Source: a virus. Taken from it: 20,061 nucleotides of DNA. The stretch spans positions 1-20,061 of the IMG/VR virus record IMGVR_UViG_3300031857_001765, one strand, 5' to 3'. A program made the translations under genes and the position numbers. A model generated the notes under the pieces. It searched no databases and was not told the DNA's origin. It saw only the letters and a list, made by a program, of their open reading frames with translations. Below, one piece after another: positions 14,765-20,061 of the stretch. Every line of letters begins with the position of its first letter. Positions within the stretch are counted from its first letter, which is position 1.

Positions 14765-16297
14765 ATGACCGACATCACCAGGTTCAAAGCGATTTTTTCC
14801 GGCCTGGACATCGCCTATGGAACATACAAAATTGAATCATCCCGAGGAGACGGGAAACAGGCAGGCAAGGCCGTCGTGGTGCGCAAGCCACCGACTGACG
14901 ACTTGTGGACCAAACACCTTGAGGGCGTTGAGCCGAGTCTGGGAATTATCCCGATCCGGGCGGATAACTCCTGTATCTGGGGCTGTATTGACATTGACCA
15001 GTATCCACTGGACCACGTTGGCCTCATCAAAAAGGTAAGGAGCCTCGAGCTCCCGGTGGTGGTGTGCCGCAGCAAGTCTGGTGGCGCGCATGTCTTCCTG
15101 TTCACCCGAGAACCCATACCCGCTGCTGAAATGCAGCGGTTTCTTAAGGCCTGTGCTGCGCTTCTGGGCGAAGCGGGCCGCGAGATATTCCCCAAGCAAG
15201 CTGAAATCCTGGTTGACCGTGGCGACACGGGCAACTTCCTGAACCTGCCGTACTTCGGCGGGGACATGACCACGCGCTACGCCATCAAAGATGATGGCTC
15301 GGCTGCGACGCTCGAAGAGTTCTACGAGCTGTACGAGCAATGGGCCCAGGGCCCTGACCTCAAGTATCCAGAGGAGCCAAAAGAACCTGATCACCCGATC
15401 AAGGACGGCCCGCCCTGCCTGCAGGCGCTGTGCGCCCAAGGCGTACCCGAAGGCACGCGCAACAACGCCCTCTTCAACATCGGCATCTACCTCAAGAAAG
15501 TCATCCCCATACACTGGGACGACGCCCTGGTAGAGCACAACCTCAAGTATGTCTCGCCGCCGCTGCCCAACAACGAAGTCCAGATTCTGGTCAAGCAGCT
15601 GCACAAGAAAGACTATCGCTACAAGTGCAAGGACGCACCGCTCAACAGCTTTTGCAACAGCGGCCTTTGCAGGACCCGCAAACACGGGATCGGGGCTCAC
15701 GGGCCAGACTCCCCGCAGATGTCCTCGCTGTCCAAGTACAACTCAGAGCCGCCGCTGTGGTTCCTCGACATCAACGGCAAGCGCATCGAGCTCGACACCG
15801 AGAGCCTGTTTGCACAGGCCGCATTCCAGAAAGCCTGCGTCGAGAAGCTCAACCTCCTGCCGCCCACACTGCGTAAGCAAGACTGGGAGCAGCTGCTCAA
15901 TGCGCTGCTCAAAGAGATGGTGGAGACCGAGCAGATCACCGAGGCCAGCGAAGACACCAGCATCACGGGCCGTTTCAATGACCTGCTCGAAGAGTTCTGC
16001 ACACACCTGCAGCAGGCGATGGACCGAGATGAAATCCTCATGGGCCGTCCATGGACGGACGACGAAGAGGCCAAGACCTACTTCCGCATGAAGGACCTGG
16101 AGGCGCACCTGGTGCGCAACAACTTCAAGGGCATGACGCATCCAAAGATGGCGCAGCGCATTCGCGATCTAGGCGGCGAGCCCATCAGCCTCTTCCTCAA
16201 GAACCGCGCAGCACGGTGCTGGCGCATCCCACGCTTCAGCCGCCAGGACGCGCCATTTGAGACACCAGAGCAGCGCACACAAAGGAGCCCCTTCTGA
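14765..16297 (+). CDS. Archaeo-eukaryotic-type DNA primase (AEP, TOTE-like) with Cys cluster
   Basis: This 510-residue protein should make RNA or DNA primers for the phage polymerase. Catalytic signatures of the AEP fold are visible: WGCIDIDQY with D76 and D78, then VVVCRSKSGGAHVFLF (S103-H109, the sxH motif) and FPKQAE...NFLNLPYFGG (~142-168), as in primase domains of the TOTE/prim-pol type. Residues ~215-285 (GVPEGTRNNALFNIGIYLKK) resemble a PriCT-like domain. A Cys cluster C288, C297, C302 with H307 (CxxxxxxxxxCxxxxCRTRKHG) probably binds zinc or iron-sulfur. The C-terminal part is helical and ends QRSPF. No helicase domain is fused, so helicase activity must come from another protein. The ATG has AGAAAGAAG upstream. 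Its stop overlaps the next ATG by 1 nt. Confidence 0.8.
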   Translation: MTDITRFKAIFSGLDIAYGTYKIESSRGDGKQAGKAVVVRKPPTDDLWTKHLEGVEPSLGIIPIRADNSCIWGCIDIDQYPLDHVGLIKKVRSLELPVVVCRSKSGGAHVFLFTREPIPAAEMQRFLKACAALLGEAGREIFPKQAEILVDRGDTGNFLNLPYFGGDMTTRYAIKDDGSAATLEEFYELYEQWAQGPDLKYPEEPKEPDHPIKDGPPCLQALCAQGVPEGTRNNALFNIGIYLKKVIPIHWDDALVEHNLKYVSPPLPNNEVQILVKQLHKKDYRYKCKDAPLNSFCNSGLCRTRKHGIGAHGPDSPQMSSLSKYNSEPPLWFLDINGKRIELDTESLFAQAAFQKACVEKLNLLPPTLRKQDWEQLLNALLKEMVETEQITEASEDTSITGRFNDLLEEFCTHLQQAMDRDEILMGRPWTDDEEAKTYFRMKDLEAHLVRNNFKGMTHPKMAQRIRDLGGEPISLFLKNRAARCWRIPRFSRQDAPFETPEQRTQRSPF

Positions 16298-16536
16298 TGT
16301 TGAAGATTGACGGACATGACGACGCGATCATCGGGCCTGCCCTGATATGGCGGAACAACACCATGGTGAACGTCCTGGTGTACGACGCGGAAGTGATCCG
16401 CAACACGCTGGTGACACGTGACGCTATGGCCTTTGATGATGCACGTGAGTACATCGAGTTCAACATCGAGGGCGCATACATGGGGGAGCACACCCCCGTG
16501 CTGGTCTGGCCATACGACGAGTGGAGCGAGGAATGA
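16297..16536 (+). CDS. Small phage protein of unknown function
   Basis: The 79-residue protein starts at an ATG overlapping the primase stop (TGATG), and its own stop overlaps the helicase ATG (ATGA), so it is translationally coupled on both sides. It reads DDAIIGPALIWRNNTMVNVLVYDAE, then DAMAFDDAREYIEFNIEGAYMGEHTPVLVWPYDEW. It is acidic, with a predicted strand-strand-helix-strand order and no metal-binding or catalytic pattern. Small proteins with the AxEYIxFNxxGAYxGExTP type of sequence are common in phage genomes in my recollection but have no known function. The tight coupling to primase and helicase suggests a stoichiometric partner of one of them. Confidence 0.75.
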   Translation: MLKIDGHDDAIIGPALIWRNNTMVNVLVYDAEVIRNTLVTRDAMAFDDAREYIEFNIEGAYMGEHTPVLVWPYDEWSEE

Positions 16537-18032
16537 ACATCACCAAAGTGTTCGGCCCGCCAGGGTCCGGCAAGACTACCTACCTCTTGAGCATTGTTGA
16601 GACCGAGCTGGCCAACAACGTGCACCCGATGAAGATTGGCTACTTTGCTTTTACCAAGAAAGCGGCTACTGAAGCGCGCGACAGGGCCATCCAGAAGTTC
16701 CCGCACCTGCACCCTGAGACCGACTTCCCGTTCTTTCGTACGCTGCACAGCCTGGCCTACCGGTGCCTTGGCATCAGCACCAAGGACATGATGTCGCCAG
16801 AGCACTACCGCGAGTTCGCCCAGGAGGCCGGCATTGAGCTGGCCATCGAAAACGGCGATGAAGAGTTCGCGGTCAAGGCCGACAACCCCATCCTCAACGA
16901 GATCAACATCGCCCGCATCCGGGGCGTGGACCTCAAGACCCACTACAACCAGTCCAAGATGGACATCGAGTGGTATCACTTCGAGTATGTCGAGCGGGCC
17001 TACCGGCACTACAAGGTGTCGCGCAACCTGCTGGACTTCACCGACCTCTTGGAGCATGTGTTGCTGGAGCCCGAGCGCCTGCCCAAGCTGGAGGCCCTGA
17101 TCATCGACGAGGCGCAAGACTTGTCACGTTTGCAATGGAGGCTGGTCGAGCAACTCGCGTTGCGAGCCCAGCGCGCCTTTCTGGCAGGAGACGACGACCA
17201 GGCTGTTTACACTTGGGCTGGAGCCGACGTCGCAAGTTTCCTGGGGTTTACAGGTGATGTCAAAATCCTTGATCAGTCCTACCGAGTCCCCGCCAAAATC
17301 CACGCCTTAGCCAACAAGGTGGTCACCCGCATCAAGCACCGCCAGCCCAAGGTCTGGAAGGCACGCGAAGAGGTGGGCAGCATCAACTACTACAACGACT
17401 TCCATCAGGTCGACATCAGCCACGGCAACTGGCTCATTCTGGCCAGCACCAACTACATGCTCACGGACATGCACGACTGGATCAAGAGCCAGGGCTTGCT
17501 GTTCGAGCGCCACGGACAACGCAGCGTCAGCGAGAACATCCTGGTCGCGGTGCTGGGCTGGGAGAAGCTGCGCAAGGGTGGCGAGGTGCCGTTTCCCGTC
17601 GTCAAACAGATATACAAGTACCTGGATGGCGACTACATCAAACACGGCCACAAGATGCTGCGCACAGCCGACCCAGGAAGTATGTACACACTCTTTCTGC
17701 TGAAAGAAAAGCACGGGCTTCTTTCTGAGGAAATCTGGCACAAGGCGCTGACCAAGATCAGCGCGGACCGCCGGGACTACTTGGTCTCGCTCCTGCGCCG
17801 CAACACAAAGCTCACGGGCCACGTGCCCATCAAACTGTCCACGATCCACGGAGCTAAGGGCGGCGAGGCAGACAACGTGCTGTTGCTGTCTGACCTGTCC
17901 ACGCGCTTTGCGAAGGACTACGAAAAGAATTCAGACGACATCAATCGTCTGCTGTACGTGGGCATCACCCGCGCTAAACAAACGCTGCACATTGTGCTGC
18001 CAAAGAATGAACAGAAAGGCTTCCGACTATGA
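16533..18032 (+). CDS. UvrD/Rep-type (SF1) DNA helicase
   Basis: This protein (499 residues from the ATG) unwinds DNA using ATP. Motifs, counted from that ATG: Walker A GPPGSGKTT (8-16, K14), motif Ia YFAFTKKAATEA (~37-48), Walker B LIIDEAQD (~189-196), motif III GDDDQAVYTWAGA (219-231), motif IV-like QSYRVP (~248-253), motif V KLSTIHGAKGGEADNV (434-449) and motif VI RLLYVGITRAKQ (472-483). It is shorter than UvrD/Rep (~670-720 residues) because the 1B and 2B subdomains are reduced, as often in phage versions. The GTG at 16521 is in frame, but the ATG at 16533 has GGAG upstream and forms the ATGA overlap with the previous gene. Lying between primase and polymerase, it is the best candidate for the replicative helicase seen here. 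Confidence 0.9.
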   Translation: MNITKVFGPPGSGKTTYLLSIVETELANNVHPMKIGYFAFTKKAATEARDRAIQKFPHLHPETDFPFFRTLHSLAYRCLGISTKDMMSPEHYREFAQEAGIELAIENGDEEFAVKADNPILNEINIARIRGVDLKTHYNQSKMDIEWYHFEYVERAYRHYKVSRNLLDFTDLLEHVLLEPERLPKLEALIIDEAQDLSRLQWRLVEQLALRAQRAFLAGDDDQAVYTWAGADVASFLGFTGDVKILDQSYRVPAKIHALANKVVTRIKHRQPKVWKAREEVGSINYYNDFHQVDISHGNWLILASTNYMLTDMHDWIKSQGLLFERHGQRSVSENILVAVLGWEKLRKGGEVPFPVVKQIYKYLDGDYIKHGHKMLRTADPGSMYTLFLLKEKHGLLSEEIWHKALTKISADRRDYLVSLLRRNTKLTGHVPIKLSTIHGAKGGEADNVLLLSDLSTRFAKDYEKNSDDINRLLYVGITRAKQTLHIVLPKNEQKGFRL

Positions 18033-19906
18033 AACGCGATACTAAGACCCTGTCCATGTTCCCTAGGATTTCTGAGTGGCTACCACCCCAAGTATTTCCC
18101 AATCTGAGCGAAGCCAAGGAGATTGCAATTGACCTCGAAACCTGTGATCCGAACATGGAGTCGCTTGGCCCTGGCTGGCCTCGCAACGATGGTTTTATCG
18201 TCGGGTACGCAATCGCCGTGGATGGCTGGGCTGGCTATTTTCCTGTTGCTCATGCTGGTGGTGGAAACCTTGATAAACGCCTGGTGGAACGGTGGATGGC
18301 GGACGTTCTCCGTACCCCCGCCGACAAGATCATGCACAACGCGGCCTACGACCTCGGATGGCTCAGAGCCACCGGCTTCACGGTAAACGGCACGATTTAC
18401 GACACCATGCTGGCCGCGCCAGTGCTGGACGAAAACCGCTTTTCCTACAGCCTCAACAGCCTGGGTTTTGACTACCTCAAGGAGATCAAGTCCGAGCAGG
18501 GCCTCAAGGAGTCGGCGCAGGACTTTGGTGTGCACCCTAAGAAGGAGTTGTGGAAGCTGCCTGCCATGCATGTGGGCGACTACGCCGAGCAGGACGCGGC
18601 GCTGACCCTGAAGCTCTGGCATCACTTCAAAGCGCTCCTGCGCAACGACGAAGTTGAATCAGTGTTCAAGCTCGAGACGGAAGTGCTGCCTGTGCTGGTG
18701 GACATCACCCTCAAGGGCATCAACTTTGATCGCGCCAACTGCGAGCGCCACATGGCGGACATGCGCAAGAAAGAGCTTGAAATCCTGAAGTACCTGAAGG
18801 AGCAGGCCGGCGTGCAGGTGGACATCTGGGCTGCGCAGTCCATTGCCACCGCATTCGATCGCCTGGCCATCGAGTACCCCAAAACAGCTGCTGGCGCGCC
18901 GAGCTTCACCAAGAGCTTCCTGGACACGCATGAGCATCCCATGGCCAAGATGATCCTGGAAGCCCGGGAGCTGAACAAGACCCACGGCACGTTCTTGGAG
19001 CCGTACCTCAAGCACAGCGCCAAGGACGGGCGCATCCACACCCACTTCAACCAGATGCGCAACGAGGACGGCGGCACGGTGACCGGGCGTCTGTCGGCCA
19101 GCAACCCGAACCTCCAGCAAGTGCCCGCGCGCCACGAGATCATCGGCCCAATGGTGCGAGGTCTGTTCCTGCCCGAAGAGGGCCAGCTCTGGGCGGCAAA
19201 CGACTTTAGCTCCCAGGAGCCGCGCCTGCTGGTGCACTACGCTACTCTGCTGGGCCTACCACGCGCGGAAAAGATGGCGCAGGCCTATCGAGAAGACCCC
19301 AACATGGACTTCCACCAGATGGTTGCGGACCTGGCCGGCATCAAGCGCAAGGCTGCTAAGACGATCGGCCTGGGCCTGATGTACGGCATGGGCAAAGCCA
19401 AGCTGGCCAACAGCCTGGACTTGCCCATGGACGAGGCCAGCGAGCTGATCAACACGTTTCATAGCAAGGTCCCGTTCCTCAAGGGCACGGTGGACGCCGT
19501 CATGAAGCGCATAGAGCACCCCGCCTCTGGCGGTTCAATCCGCACGCTGCTGGGCCGCAAGTGCCGGTTCCCGCTTTGGGAGCCAGCTGAGTGGGGCGTG
19601 AACAAGGCGCTACCGCGTGAGCAGGCCATCATTGAATACGGCGTGCGCATCAAGCGCGCGGGTACCTACAAGGGCCTGAACCGCCTGATCCAGGGCTCGG
19701 CCGCAGACCAGACCAAAGCAGCCATGGTGGCGATGAGCAAGGCGGGTTTTAACCTCCTGTTGCAGGTGCACGACGAGGTAGCGTTGTCTGTGCGCAACAT
19801 CGACGAGGCACGCGAGGCCGCAGACATCATGGCCAAGGCTGTGACCCTGGAGGTTCCCTCCCGAGTGGATGTGGAGACTGGACCAAGCTGGGGTGAAGCC
19901 GCATAA
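18029..19906 (+). CDS. polA: Family A DNA polymerase (Pol I-like) with 3'-5' exonuclease
   Basis: The 625-residue protein copies phage DNA. Exo motifs: IAIDLETCDP (D35, E37), IMHNAAYDLGWL and YAEQDAALTLKLW. Polymerase motifs: TGRLSASNPNLQQVP, motif A NDFSSQEPRL (D392), motif B RKAAKTIGLGLMYGMG and motif C LLQVHDEV (D582). No N-terminal 5' nuclease domain is present, as in T7-type phage polymerases. In motif B, aligning with E. coli RRSAKAINFGLIYGMS puts leucine (Leu448) at the Phe762 position. Motif A reads DFSSQEPR rather than the usual DYSQIELR. The ATG overlaps the helicase stop (ATGA), and the gene is followed by a strong intrinsic terminator, making it the last gene of this operon. Assignment to family A is secure. 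Confidence 0.94.
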   Translation: MKRDTKTLSMFPRISEWLPPQVFPNLSEAKEIAIDLETCDPNMESLGPGWPRNDGFIVGYAIAVDGWAGYFPVAHAGGGNLDKRLVERWMADVLRTPADKIMHNAAYDLGWLRATGFTVNGTIYDTMLAAPVLDENRFSYSLNSLGFDYLKEIKSEQGLKESAQDFGVHPKKELWKLPAMHVGDYAEQDAALTLKLWHHFKALLRNDEVESVFKLETEVLPVLVDITLKGINFDRANCERHMADMRKKELEILKYLKEQAGVQVDIWAAQSIATAFDRLAIEYPKTAAGAPSFTKSFLDTHEHPMAKMILEARELNKTHGTFLEPYLKHSAKDGRIHTHFNQMRNEDGGTVTGRLSASNPNLQQVPARHEIIGPMVRGLFLPEEGQLWAANDFSSQEPRLLVHYATLLGLPRAEKMAQAYREDPNMDFHQMVADLAGIKRKAAKTIGLGLMYGMGKAKLANSLDLPMDEASELINTFHSKVPFLKGTVDAVMKRIEHPASGGSIRTLLGRKCRFPLWEPAEWGVNKALPREQAIIEYGVRIKRAGTYKGLNRLIQGSAADQTKAAMVAMSKAGFNLLLQVHDEVALSVRNIDEAREAADIMAKAVTLEVPSRVDVETGPSWGEAA

Positions 19907-19953
19907 TGAAGTCGGGGTAAATAGCAGTTGCCCCTCTTTGCGAGAACGACTTT

Positions 19954-19984
19954 GGGCCAGGGGCTTGCTTCTGGCCCATTTTTT
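19954..19984 (+). terminator. Rho-independent terminator after the polymerase gene
   Basis: GGGCCAG (19954-19960) pairs with CTGGCCC (19971-19977), optionally extended by two G-T wobbles, with a 6-10 nt loop. It is followed by A and six T (19979-19984). It lies 48 bp after the polymerase stop and closes the rightward replication operon. The loop and T tract overlap the promoter for the next gene. Confidence 0.88.
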
Positions 19985-19994
19985 CCGATACACT
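19965..19994 (+). promoter_or_regulatory. Promoter for the gene at 20022 (TTGCTT-N18-TACACT)
   Basis: TTGCTT (19965-19970) and TACACT (19989-19994) have an 18-bp spacer and are followed by GCC, as in the promoter at 12917-12946. The -35 hexamer falls in the loop of the terminator and the T tract lies in the spacer, so termination and re-initiation share the same DNA. Confidence 0.6.
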
Positions 19995-20021
19995 GCCAGG
20001 TCCAAGAGAAAGGAGAAATGA

Positions 20022-20061
20022 ATGGCCCCGCCATTGAAAGTTCGAGAACAAATTGTGCCTG
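20022..20061 (+). CDS. Start of an unidentified gene, cut by the window edge
   Basis: Only 13 codons are visible (MAPPLKVREQIVP). The ATG at 20022 is preferred over the out-of-frame ATG at 20018, because AAGGAG at 20010-20015 lies about 6 nt before the former and only 2 nt before the latter. The promoter and ribosome binding site match those of the first gene of the replication operon, so this gene probably belongs to the same expression class. Nothing can be said about its function. Confidence 0.6.
   Translation, partial: MAPPLKVREQIVP

Noticed and set aside
14837-15700. Minus-strand open frame of 287 codons opposite the primase
   Set aside because: The plus-strand frame carries the AEP motifs and a good ribosome binding site; the minus frame has no recognisable domain.
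16521-16532. GTG start of the UvrD helicase at 16521
   Set aside because: The ATG at 16533 makes the ATGA overlap seen at the next junction and begins just before the conserved Walker A region.
16236-17117. Minus-strand open frame of 293 codons opposite the small gene and UvrD helicase
   Set aside because: It is a shadow of GC-rich codons of helicase motifs; no domain or ribosome binding site.
18029-19906. DnaJ-type insertion in the polymerase, known from HMO-2011-like phages
   Set aside because: No HPD-containing J domain is present, and the length of 625 residues is explained by exonuclease plus polymerase domains.
1-20061. Integration or lysogeny module, attachment site
   Set aside because: No integrase, excisionase, repressor or tRNA-derived att sequence is visible in the window.

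Overview
The window is a section of a tailed-phage genome, most probably podovirus-like, with one partial gene at each edge. The left part encodes a tail hub or stabilisation protein, a C1q-like decoration or receptor-binding protein and four large internal or ejection-type virion proteins. The right part encodes a replisome. There is no integrase, repressor, tRNA, rRNA, IS element or CRISPR array. The host cannot be read from the sequence. The fairly high GC content and AAGGAG-type ribosome binding sites suit a proteobacterial host, and the virion proteins resemble families I know from uncultured aquatic phages, so a freshwater or marine proteobacterium is a reasonable guess only.

Layout. 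Positions 1-1570 (+) hold the 3' part of a gp10-like tail hub gene, a C1q-like virion protein and a small beta-rich virion protein. A 108-bp gap with a possible promoter follows. Positions 1679-10795 (+) hold four tightly packed genes for proteins of 663, 599, 679 and 1088 residues, rich in Gly/Ala/Gln and low-complexity segments. Positions 10749-12895 (-) hold a PD-(D/E)XK nuclease of the MGME1/RecB type and an SNF2-type helicase; they converge on, and overlap, the end of the virion operon. Positions 12896-12977 are a divergent control region. Positions 12978-19906 (+) hold two small unknown proteins, a candidate ssDNA-binding protein, an archaeo-eukaryotic-type primase, a short unknown protein, a UvrD/Rep helicase and a family A DNA polymerase. 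A strong intrinsic terminator follows, then a new promoter and the start of another gene at 20022.

How it works together. The polymerase (3'-5' exonuclease plus polymerase, no 5' nuclease), UvrD-type helicase, AEP-type primase and SSB candidate make a compact phage replication set without a DnaB-like helicase in the window. The antisense SNF2 helicase and nuclease pair probably acts in recombination, DNA processing or host DNA breakdown. The last three replication genes are coupled by 1-4 nt stop/start overlaps.

Most interesting signals: (i) a promoter-leader-ribosome-binding-site module present at both 12917 and 19965; (ii) a purine-rich extended Shine-Dalgarno sequence shared by four genes of the replication side; (iii) a structured 120-bp non-coding region ahead of the primase; (iv) leucine at the position equivalent to E. 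coli Pol I Phe762; (v) a nearly charge-free Gln/Gly/Leu repeat in an ejection protein; (vi) a duplicated QLPxWLE motif at the N-terminus of the largest virion protein. No gene set here clearly amounts to a wholly new system; the novelty is in regulation and replisome make-up.
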